Positions 1 through 4,911 of a stretch of 5,020 nucleotides of DNA are shown here, piece after piece; the first letter of the stretch is position 1, and the number at the start of each line of letters is the position of its first letter. Source of the DNA: Flavobacterium psychrophilum (GTDB lineage: Bacteria; Bacteroidota; Bacteroidia; Flavobacteriales; Flavobacteriaceae); assembly GCA_945866505.1 (NCBI GenBank), contig CAMBHH010000223.1:1-5020 (forward strand), read 5' to 3'. A program made the position numbers and the translations under genes. Below the pieces are notes generated by a model. It worked only from the letters and a program-made list of their open reading frames with translations. It was not told the DNA's origin and made no database searches.

Positions 1-419
1 TACTCGACCGAAATGACCGTTGCACAATGGGCGCTTCGATAGAATGTAGAGAACCGTTCTTAGACCAAAGACTTGTTGCAGGATTAGGTTCACTAGACGA
101 TGAATGGCTTTTTACTGGTAAAAAATGGAAATACGTCTTAAAATCAGCAATGAAGGATCGGCTTCCCGATGAAATTCTGAACTTCAAAAAAATTGGTTTG
201 AGCGTTCCTTGGGGAGATTATTTAATTAAAAGTCCGGGATTTATTGTTGAATTAGAATCGTTTTCAAAAAGTGATTTGTTTAATATGCCTTATTTCGAGC
301 ATATCGACGCTAAAAAACTTGTTGGGAATTTACGAAAAGGCGATACCACTATGATTCCCTACATTATGCCACTATTTATGATGCATACGTGGCTAAAAAC
401 CTATGCAAATAAATTTTGA
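1..419 (+). CDS. asnB: Asparagine synthase family protein, C-terminal end (5' end outside window)
   Basis: This is the last 138 complete codons of a gene that starts before the window; the open frame runs back through codon 3-5 without a stop, so the ATG at 27 is internal. Counting from codon 3-5, the hallmark segment of the C-terminal synthase domain (S-x-E-x-R-x-P-F-L-D) is seen at residues 12-21, preceded by a DR-x-T-M-type stretch. A K-x-x-LP-x-x-I segment and a KK-x-G-x-x-x-P motif follow near residues 47-71. In this family the synthase domain activates aspartate (or another carboxylate) with ATP and amidates it with ammonia released by an N-terminal glutaminase domain, which is not visible here. 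Flavobacterial paralogues often sit in surface-polysaccharide clusters and may amidate sugar acids, so a role in free asparagine synthesis is not assured. It ends at TGA 417-419, about 40 bp before murB, with no clear terminator between, so read-through into murB is possible. Confidence 0.85.
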   Translation, partial: LDRNDRCTMGASIECREPFLDQRLVAGLGSLDDEWLFTGKKWKYVLKSAMKDRLPDEILNFKKIGLSVPWGDYLIKSPGFIVELESFSKSDLFNMPYFEHIDAKKLVGNLRKGDTTMIPYIMPLFMMHTWLKTYANKF

Positions 420-458
420 TATTGATTTCAGATTAAGGCTAGAAACCTAATGATTCTT

Positions 459-1472
459 ATGGAAATACAACTTAATTTTTCTCTAAAAAACTATAATACT
501 TTTGGCATTGAAGCCAAAGCTAAAGAATTTGCTGCTGTTCACGATACGGCTGAATTAAAAGCAATTCTAGAACAAAATAAATTCAAAAGAAAATTTATTT
601 TGGGAGGCGGAAGCAACATGCTTTTGACCAAAGATATCGATGCATTGGTAATTCACATCGATTTGAAAGGAAAAAAAATCATCAAGGAGGACGACGATTT
701 TGTTTGGGTCGAAAGCCAAGCAGGCGAAAACTGGCACGAATTTGTGCTTTGGACCCTAGATCAAAATCTTGGTGGATTAGAAAATATGTCTCTCATTCCA
801 GGAAATGTGGGAACTACTCCAGTGCAAAACATTGGTGCGTATGGAACCGAAATCAAAGATACCTTCGATTCTTGTGAAGCGATGAATATAGAAAAACAAG
901 AAATGAAAACCTTTACCAAATGGGAATGTCATTTTGGTTACCGCGAAAGTATTTTCAAAAACGAGGAAAAAGGCAAATACATTATCACATCGGTGGTTTT
1001 CAAATTGACGAAGCGCAACCATAAAATTAATACTTCCTACGGAGATATTACAGCTGAATTGGCAAAAAACAACATCACAAATCCTAGTCTAAAAGACGTG
1101 AGCAATGCTGTAATTGCGATTCGACAAAGCAAATTGCCGGACCCAAAAGAACTTGGAAACAGCGGTAGTTTCTTCAAAAACCCAATCCTTTTAAAATCTG
1201 ATTTTGAAAAAATTCATCAAAGTTTTCCAAATATGAAATATTACGACGTTTCTGAAACTGAAGTAAAAGTTCCTGCTGGTTGGCTTATTGAGCAAGCCGG
1301 ATTTAAGGGGAAACGTTTTGGCGATGCAGGAATTCATAAAAACCAAGCTTTGGTCTTAGTTAATTATGGAAACGCAACAGGACAAGAAATTTTGGATGTT
1401 TCCAAAAATATTCAAGAAACTATTTTCAACACTTTTGGAATTCATATTCAAGCAGAGGTCAATATTGTGTAA
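459..1472 (+). CDS. murB: UDP-N-acetylenolpyruvoylglucosamine reductase MurB
   Basis: MurB uses NADPH and a bound FAD to reduce UDP-GlcNAc-enolpyruvate to UDP-N-acetylmuramic acid, the second committed step of cytoplasmic peptidoglycan precursor synthesis. Residues here are counted from the ATG at 450; subtract 3 for the chosen start. The NTFGI motif lies near 16-20. The FAD-binding GGGSNMLL is at 52-59, and the flavin/diphosphate loop IPGNVGTTPVQNIGAYG at 116-132. GYRES at 163-167 carries the conserved Arg, GNSGSFFKNP at 236-245 carries the proton-donor Ser240, and the C-terminal catalytic Glu is at 336. The insertion containing K-x-P-AGWLIEQAG (about 273-284) marks the longer type I form, like that of E. 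coli. Length (337-340 residues) is normal. Two in-frame ATGs, 450 and 459, are possible. I prefer 459 because the protein then begins MEIQxNFSLK, a fold-appropriate short N-terminus. Neither has a strong ribosome binding site. Confidence 0.96.
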   Translation: MEIQLNFSLKNYNTFGIEAKAKEFAAVHDTAELKAILEQNKFKRKFILGGGSNMLLTKDIDALVIHIDLKGKKIIKEDDDFVWVESQAGENWHEFVLWTLDQNLGGLENMSLIPGNVGTTPVQNIGAYGTEIKDTFDSCEAMNIEKQEMKTFTKWECHFGYRESIFKNEEKGKYIITSVVFKLTKRNHKINTSYGDITAELAKNNITNPSLKDVSNAVIAIRQSKLPDPKELGNSGSFFKNPILLKSDFEKIHQSFPNMKYYDVSETEVKVPAGWLIEQAGFKGKRFGDAGIHKNQALVLVNYGNATGQEILDVSKNIQETIFNTFGIHIQAEVNIV

Positions 1473-1490
1473 AGCCATACAGCATAATAA

Positions 1491-1504
1491 GAATTTCGAA
1501 ATTC
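1491..1504. other. 14-bp perfect palindrome after murB
   Basis: GAATTTCGAAATTC is its own reverse complement and lies 19 bp after the murB stop. As RNA it could form a short weak A-U-rich stem, so it might help end murB transcription, but no U-run follows directly. Its right half is also the start of the 7-bp repeat array, so it may be only the edge of that array. Confidence 0.5.
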
Positions 1505-1576
1505 CTATTTCTTAATTCCTATTTCTTAATTCTTAATTCGTATTTCGTAATTCCTAATTCGTAATTCGTAATTAAT
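1493..1576. repeat. Degenerate 7-bp tandem repeat array, about 12 units
   Basis: The stretch splits into consecutive heptamers with no slip in register. They begin ATTTCGA, AATTCCT, ATTTCTT, AATTCCT, ATTTCTT, AATTCTT, and continue AATTCGT, ATTTCGT, AATTCCT, AATTCGT, AATTCGT, AATTAAT. The consensus is A(A/T)TTC(C/T/G)T; positions 2 and 6 vary while 1, 3, 4 and 7 are almost fixed. It fills most of the gap between murB and the glycosyltransferase gene and stops 3 bp before the TATCTTTG promoter element. Such arrays expand and contract by slippage, so copy number may differ between strains. No coding potential is seen on either strand. Confidence 0.85.
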
Positions 1577-1579
1577 AAG

Positions 1580-1587
1580 TATCTTTG
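1580..1587 (+). promoter_or_regulatory. Bacteroidota-type -7 promoter element for the glycosyltransferase/sigma unit
   Basis: TATCTTTG is an exact match to the TAnnTTTG element used by the main Bacteroidota sigma factor. Transcription would begin a few bases downstream, around 1592-1596, giving a leader of about 20-25 nt before the ATG at 1616. A proper -33 TTG/TTTG is missing; the nearest is TTCG at 1558-1561, inside the heptamer array, with 18 bp between. Confidence 0.7.
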
Positions 1588-1615
1588 TACCGATTTTAAT
1601 AGAAGCCAAGCCTAT

Positions 1616-2722
1616 ATGTTACTCATTACTTTATATTTTTTTATTGTTATAATTGCCATTCAACTTGCGTATTATTTGATTGTTTTCGGGAAATTTGCTT
1701 TCGCCAAAACAAAGAAATCAAATCCAAAAAAAATTTCTATTTCAGTTATTGTTTGTGCCAAAAATGAAGCCGAAAATGTGGCAAAATACGTTCCATTACT
1801 TGCCGAACAAGAATATCCAGATTTTGAAATTATCTTGATAGACGATGCTTCTAGCGACAATACTTTGGATATTTTTGAAGAATTTGAAAAACAATATTCC
1901 AATGTAAGATTGGTAAAAGTAAAAAACAACGAAGCCTTTTGGGGAAACAAAAAATATGCCTTGACACTGGGTATAAAAGCTTCTAAAAAAGACTATTTGC
2001 TGTTCACGGACGCCGACTGTTATCCAAATTCTAAAGACTGGATTACTGCGATGAGTTCACAATTTACAATGCAAAAAACCATTGTTTTGGGTTACGGTGG
2101 GTATGAAAAAGTGGCGAATTCTTTCTTGAATAAAATCATTCGTTTCGAGACGCTTTTAACCGCTGTTCAATATTTTTCTTGGGCAAAAATCGGAAAACCT
2201 TATATGGGAATTGGCCGCAATTTAGCCTATAAAAAAGAAGAATTTTTCAATGTAAACGGCTTCATCAGTCACATTCAAGTGCGTTCTGGTGACGACGACT
2301 TATTCATCAATCAGGTGGCAACGAGCAAGAACACAGCGCTTTGTTATTTGCCTGAAAGTTTCACTTATTCCGAGCCAAAAACAAGGTTCAAGGATTGGTT
2401 CACCCAAAAAAGAAGACACGTTTCTACTGCAAAATTGTACAAACCTTTCGATAAAATTCAGTTAGGACTTTTTTATGCTTCACAGTTGTTTTTTCTGATT
2501 TTGGCCACCGTTTTATTGGCTTTCCAATACCAATGGATTATTGTTTTAAGCTTAGTAGCTTTCCGTTATTTGTTTACTTGGATTACGTTGGGATTAACGG
2601 CGGGGAAACTAAAAGAGAAAGATGTGATGTATTGGTTTCCCATTATTGAAATTGTGCTTATCTTCACTCAATTAAATATCTTTATCACCAATATTTTTTC
2701 AAAACCGGTACATTGGAAATAA
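1616..2722 (+). CDS. Membrane-anchored family 2 glycosyltransferase
   Basis: The 368-residue protein has one N-terminal membrane segment (about 3-24), a cytoplasmic GT-A domain, and three C-terminal membrane segments (about 285-303, 306-326 and 340-360). The GT2 signature runs in order. SVIVCAKNEAENV at 43-55 is the nucleotide-binding first strand, and IDDASSDNT at 75-83 contacts the UDP part. TDAD at 131-134 is the metal-binding DxD, GDDD at 225-228 supplies the catalytic-base region, and QKRRH at 264-268 occupies the place of the QxxRW motif. Family knowledge says such proteins move a sugar from a nucleotide-sugar to a lipid carrier or growing glycan at the inner face of the cytoplasmic membrane; donor and acceptor cannot be read from sequence. 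The ATG at 1616 sits about 20-25 nt after the predicted transcription start. The stop overlaps the sigma factor gene. The neighbours (an asparagine synthase of possible polysaccharide type, and murB) fit an envelope role. Confidence 0.9.
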   Translation: MLLITLYFFIVIIAIQLAYYLIVFGKFAFAKTKKSNPKKISISVIVCAKNEAENVAKYVPLLAEQEYPDFEIILIDDASSDNTLDIFEEFEKQYSNVRLVKVKNNEAFWGNKKYALTLGIKASKKDYLLFTDADCYPNSKDWITAMSSQFTMQKTIVLGYGGYEKVANSFLNKIIRFETLLTAVQYFSWAKIGKPYMGIGRNLAYKKEEFFNVNGFISHIQVRSGDDDLFINQVATSKNTALCYLPESFTYSEPKTRFKDWFTQKRRHVSTAKLYKPFDKIQLGLFYASQLFFLILATVLLAFQYQWIIVLSLVAFRYLFTWITLGLTAGKLKEKDVMYWFPIIEIVLIFTQLNIFITNIFSKPVHWK

Positions 2723-3264
2723 ATCAGCAGATAGAAAAAGCGAAAAAAGGCGACCAAGTAGCCTTCACTTTTTTATTGGATTATTATTGGAATGAGGTCT
2801 ATGGTTTTATGCTCAAACGTACCGAAAACGAAACCAACGCCGAAGATATTGCCATAGAAACGTTCTCGAAAGCCTTCGATAAAATAGCGACTTACAATCG
2901 TGAATTTCAATTCAATACTTGGTTAATTGCCATTGCTAAAAATGTTCATATCGATCTATTGCGAAAAAAGAACTCTTCTCTTTTTATCGAAATCACTGAC
3001 GACGAAAACCAACAAGCCTACAATGTTGCCGACACCACTCCATCGGCAGAAGATGAATTGATTACCGAGCAAAACCTATCGCGCTTGTTGCAATTCATCA
3101 AGGAACTCAAACCGCATTATCAGGAAGTAATTCAGCTACGTTATTTTCAGGAAATGAGTTATCAGGAAATTGCCAACAAAATCGACGAACCACTCAGCAA
3201 CGTCAAAATAAAACTACTTCGAGCCAAGAAATTACTAGCCGAAATTATTCAGAATAAGCGATAA
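2713..3264 (+). CDS. ECF-type RNA polymerase sigma factor (sigma-70 family)
   Basis: The 183-residue protein has only the two domains of an extracytoplasmic-function sigma factor. Region 2 is about 8-86, with NAEDIAIETF at 43-52 and NTWLIAIAKNVHIDLLRKK at 68-86, which bind the core enzyme and the -10 element. Region 4 is about 119-178, with LRYFQEMSYQEIANKI at 142-157 and LSNVKIKLLRAKK at 161-173 as the helix-turn-helix that reads the -35 element. The linker at 87-118 is acidic and variable. The frame has no ATG between the upstream in-frame stop (2647-2649) and region 2. The best start is the TTG at 2713, which reads MEINQQIEKAKKGD. This overlaps the glycosyltransferase gene by 10 bp and suggests coupled translation. 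No anti-sigma (FecR-like or zinc-binding) gene and no TonB receptor follows, so it is not a standard FecI/FecR set. What activates it and what it controls cannot be told here. Confidence 0.93.
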   Translation: MEINQQIEKAKKGDQVAFTFLLDYYWNEVYGFMLKRTENETNAEDIAIETFSKAFDKIATYNREFQFNTWLIAIAKNVHIDLLRKKNSSLFIEITDDENQQAYNVADTTPSAEDELITEQNLSRLLQFIKELKPHYQEVIQLRYFQEMSYQEIANKIDEPLSNVKIKLLRAKKLLAEIIQNKR

Positions 3265-3306
3265 GAAATAATGCGCTAATTCTTTCTCAGCTCGAACAAA
3301 TGATTC

Positions 3307-3351
3307 TTTTGCGGTAAAAAAACACATTATTCACCGCATTTTTGCGGTAAA
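3307..3351 (+). repeat. 12-bp direct repeat TTTTGCGGTAAA, two copies
   Basis: Identical 12-mers lie at 3307-3318 and 3340-3351, 33 bp apart start to start. Between them, ACCGCA (3333-3338) is complementary to the TGCGGT within both copies. The middle strand can therefore pair with either the left copy (3310-3315) or the right copy (3343-3348), giving two mutually exclusive hairpins. Confidence 0.75.
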
Positions 3352-3360
3352 TAAATGATG
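3323..3360 (+). terminator. Imperfect hairpin after the sigma gene, possible terminator or processing site
   Basis: A perfect 6-bp stem ACCGCA/TGCGGT (3333-3338 with 3343-3348) closes a TTTT loop. The arms go on with 9 more A-T-rich pairs between 3323-3331 and 3350-3360, broken by one C-A mismatch and two bulged A residues. It lies 58-96 bp after the sigma stop. No U-run follows on the + strand, so it is not a textbook intrinsic terminator. Flavobacterial terminators are poorly predicted by E. coli rules, so an end-of-transcript role stays possible. Confidence 0.4.
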
Positions 3361-3362
3361 CA

Positions 3363-3420
3363 CTTTAGTCCTTTTGATGATTTGCAAGAAAAAAATTAAT
3401 ATATTTGAAAAGTTCTAAAG
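3363..3420. repeat. 13-bp imperfect inverted repeat around a promoter-like element
   Basis: CTTTAGTCCTTTT at 3363-3375 pairs with AAAAGTTCTAAAG at 3408-3420 at 11 of 13 positions, with a two-base mismatch in the middle of the arms. The 32 bp between the arms holds TTTG (3381-3384) and TATATTTG (3400-3407), that is, the parts of a Bacteroidota promoter. It could be an operator-like or foldable element. Confidence 0.55.
3373..3407 (+). promoter_or_regulatory. Candidate promoter for the 367-codon gene
   Basis: TATATTTG at 3400-3407 matches TAnnTTTG exactly. Two -33 candidates exist, TTTG at 3373-3376 (23 bp spacing) and TTTG at 3381-3384 (15 bp spacing); both lie at or beyond the edges of the usual range. 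If used, the transcript would carry a leader of roughly 130 nt containing the foldable element at 3432-3499. A+T-rich DNA yields this motif by chance fairly often. Confidence 0.4.
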
Positions 3421-3431
3421 GGTTACAAACC

Positions 3432-3499
3432 TTCGCCAATCTGCTTGATTTTTAGTGTATATACTAAGGCTAGTTTCAGATATAAGGTCGTTGGCAGAA
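3432..3499. repeat. Long imperfect hairpin, recombination-site-like, upstream of the 367-codon gene
   Basis: TTCGCCAA at 3432-3439 can pair with TTGGCAGAA at 3491-3499, leaving one bulged A. Inside, ATCTG at 3439-3443 can pair with CAGAT at 3477-3481, and TTAGT at 3452-3456 with ACTAA at 3463-3467. Nested arms with a bulged base recall integron attC sites in outline, but the GTTRRRY core consensus is not met and the spacers are uneven. A structured mRNA leader is the other reading. Confidence 0.4.
3490..3498 (+). repeat. Left copy of the 9-bp inverted repeat bracketing the 367-codon gene
   Basis: GTTGGCAGA here is the exact reverse complement of TCTGCCAAC at 4652-4660. The pair encloses the whole unknown gene, with 44 bp before its ATG and 5 bp after its stop. 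An 8-bp direct repeat, TAAGGCTA, accompanies each side (3465-3472 and 4644-4651). Confidence 0.65.
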
Positions 3500-3526
3500 A
3501 CCTTTGAGAATCGTTAAAAAAGAGAT

Positions 3527-3539
3527 AACCATAAAAAAA
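3527..3539 (+). promoter_or_regulatory. A-rich translation leader shared with the 36-codon ORF
   Basis: AACCATAAAAAAA begins exactly 16 nt before the ATG at 3543. The same 13-mer begins 16 nt before the ATG at 4801. A-rich leaders in place of a Shine-Dalgarno site are usual in flavobacteria. The exact match supports 3543, not the upstream TTG at 3504, as the real start. Confidence 0.55.
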
Positions 3540-3542
3540 AAA

Positions 3543-4646
3543 ATGAATATAGAAAGACTACATAAAATTTTACTGGAATTACAGACAGAATTTAACAATC
3601 GAGATTTATTGATACAAATTCAAGATGTTAGAGATAATTTGGCTAATCAAGTCAGTAATCCTCAACAACCCCAGTACCAACAAAATCTTGTTGCTGCACT
3701 AAATTTATTAAACGAAAGTTTAGAAAAATCTCCTTTTAACGATTTTAGTCCAAGTTGGATTCAAGTTATTGAAGAAATTGGCGGGAAAAATCTTTTTGGA
3801 AATGAACTAAAAGAACAAATCGAAGAAATTTTTAATAGAAATCAAATTACTCCTTCGGCAGCTTTGGATGAAATAAATATCATTTATGCCAAAGTTGAAA
3901 AATTAAAAAATGCTGTTGAAGAATTAATATCTGGTTTTACAAAATTGAATATTGGTAAAGAAGATTTATTGCCTGGTCAATGTGAATTAGGATATTCTAT
4001 TCCAAGGTTAGTAATTGACAATAAATTAAGTTCATTTTCAAAAGAAGTTCAAGAACTTAATTTTATACTTGGAACATTTTCTGAAGTTATTGAAGGTAAA
4101 AAAGGAAATTTTGATATTAAGACTATTTCATCAAGTGATTTTTTACTTTATGTAATTATTGGTTTACAAGTTGCTGACACTTTATCAAATGCAATTGAAA
4201 AAATTATCAATAACTATAAAACCATTTTAGAAATAAAAGTCTTAAGAAATCAACTTAAAGAAAAAGGCGTTCCAGAAACTGCAACAAAAGAAATTGAAGA
4301 GCATGCAAATTCTTCAATGGAAAATTTAATTAGACAAATTGCTAGTGAAGTTATATCTCAATATCATCTAAAAGATGAAGTTGCAAGAAAAAATGAATTA
4401 GAAAATGCAACAGTAATTGCATTGAATAAAATCGCAAATAGAATTGATAAAGGTTTTAATTTAGAAGTTAGAGTTGAGCCATTACCAGCAGCAACTGAAA
4501 AAGAAAAAACAGACACAAATCATCAAGAAAAATTATTGAGAATCTCAAACATTCAAAAACAATCTAGAACATTACAATATATAAACACAATTGGAGAACC
4601 AATTCTACAGTTGAGTGAAAAGGAAGAAGTTAAACCAAAAAAATAA
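3543..4646 (+). CDS. Hypothetical protein of 367 residues, unknown function, cassette-like context
   Basis: I do not recognise a named family with an assigned function. The protein is mostly helical and charged, with no signal peptide. The opening 60 residues (ERLHKILLELQ onward) and 108-135 look like amphipathic or coiled-coil helices. QCELGYSIPRLVIDN lies at 146-160. A hydrophobic stretch DFLLYVIIGLQVADTL at 199-214 follows an SSS, and could be a buried helix or a weak membrane segment. Another helical block IEEHANSSMENLIRQIASEV lies at 251-270, and the lysine/glutamate-rich tail from about 315 is probably disordered. I see no nuclease, ATPase, helix-turn-helix or protease motif. The frame extends upstream to a TTG at 3504, but the ATG at 3543 is preferred because it follows the shared A-rich leader. 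The TTG sits almost directly beside the left repeat. Base use differs from the genes to its left: 15 of 60 bases are G or C at 4081-4140, against 21 of 60 at 3121-3180. Together with the flanking repeats this suggests acquisition. Confidence 0.85.
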   Translation: MNIERLHKILLELQTEFNNRDLLIQIQDVRDNLANQVSNPQQPQYQQNLVAALNLLNESLEKSPFNDFSPSWIQVIEEIGGKNLFGNELKEQIEEIFNRNQITPSAALDEINIIYAKVEKLKNAVEELISGFTKLNIGKEDLLPGQCELGYSIPRLVIDNKLSSFSKEVQELNFILGTFSEVIEGKKGNFDIKTISSSDFLLYVIIGLQVADTLSNAIEKIINNYKTILEIKVLRNQLKEKGVPETATKEIEEHANSSMENLIRQIASEVISQYHLKDEVARKNELENATVIALNKIANRIDKGFNLEVRVEPLPAATEKEKTDTNHQEKLLRISNIQKQSRTLQYINTIGEPILQLSEKEEVKPKK

Positions 4647-4651
4647 GGCTA

Positions 4652-4660
4652 TCTGCCAAC
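4652..4660 (+). repeat. Right copy of the 9-bp inverted repeat bracketing the 367-codon gene
   Basis: TCTGCCAAC is the reverse complement of GTTGGCAGA at 3490-3498. It directly follows the TAAGGCTA copy at 4644-4651, whose TAA is the stop codon of the gene. Confidence 0.65.
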
Positions 4661-4671
4661 AGCGTTTGGCA
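4654..4671. terminator. Short hairpin just after the 367-codon gene
   Basis: TGCCAA at 4654-4659 and TTGGCA at 4666-4671 form a perfect 6-bp stem around a 6-base loop, starting 7 bp after the stop codon. It could end or stabilise the transcript, though no U-run follows. It shares bases with the right inverted repeat, so it may instead be part of a recombination site. Confidence 0.4.
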
Positions 4672-4784
4672 AGATTTCGAATTTTGTGATAAGTCCACAG
4701 TTCCCTTTCGTAAGAAATTTATTTTAGCTGAAAGGACGCATTTAGGACGTTCTCTACCTCTCCAAGCGGCAAAAGGCTATTAGG
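4672..4784. other. Non-coding stretch between the two accessory ORFs
   Basis: No convincing gene is seen on either strand; the longest ATG frame noticed is 23 codons on the - strand. A foldable pair CCTTTC (4704-4709) and GAAAGG (4730-4735) and a short direct repeat AGGACG (4733-4738 and 4744-4749) are present. G+C is a little higher than in the unknown gene before it. The stretch may be the non-coding part of a cassette or the site between two cassettes. Confidence 0.4.
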
Positions 4785-4797
4785 AACCATAAAAAAA
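4785..4797 (+). promoter_or_regulatory. A-rich translation leader of the 36-codon ORF
   Basis: AACCATAAAAAAA is identical to 3527-3539 and sits at the same 16-nt distance from the following ATG. This is the main reason for taking the small ORF at 4801 seriously. Confidence 0.5.
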
Positions 4798-4800
4798 CCA

Positions 4801-4911
4801 ATGAAAAAGACAATATCTATTGACAATCCACAGGAAAAATTCGATGAAATACAAGAATTAATAAATACTGTATTTAACCCATATTACGCATTAGAGATTT
4901 CAAAAGGATAA
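4801..4911 (+). CDS. Small ORF of 36 codons, possibly a truncated accessory gene
   Basis: It starts MKKTISIDNPQEKFDEIQEL and ends ALEISKG at TAA 4909-4911. No family is recognised. It reads like a soluble, charged N-terminus that stops early, so it may be the remaining 5' end of a longer gene cut at an insertion boundary, or a genuine small protein. Support comes from the leader shared with the 367-codon gene and from the lack of any other gene here. Against it, its last 28 bp lie over the 3' end of the convergent - strand gene. Confidence 0.4.
   Translation: MKKTISIDNPQEKFDEIQELINTVFNPYYALEISKG

Noticed and set aside
434..441. TAAGGCTA before murB as another cassette edge
   Set aside because: It is an 8-mer in isolation with no inverted repeat partner nearby; more likely chance. 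It also weakens the same 8-mer as evidence elsewhere.
777..1022. 81-codon - strand ORF within murB
   Set aside because: Lies antisense to conserved murB motifs, with no promoter or family likeness; a shadow frame.
1493..1576. CRISPR array
   Set aside because: Units are 7 bp and contiguous without spacers, and no cas gene is nearby.
1672..1950. 92-codon - strand ORF within the glycosyltransferase gene
   Set aside because: Antisense to the GT2 catalytic motifs; its Ser/Phe-rich composition reflects the lysine- and glutamate-rich + strand codons.
3504..3542. TTG start giving 13 extra residues to the 367-codon protein
   Set aside because: The added residues are lysine-rich translation of the A-rich leader, and an ATG with that leader follows at 3543.
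3265..3542. Retron or other non-coding RNA system gene
   Set aside because: Foldable repeats are present, but the next gene has no reverse transcriptase motifs and no recognised RNA family is seen.
3490..4671. Classical integron attC cassette
   Set aside because: The repeats do not fit the GTTRRRY/RYYYAAC core, and no integrase is visible; kept only as a resemblance.
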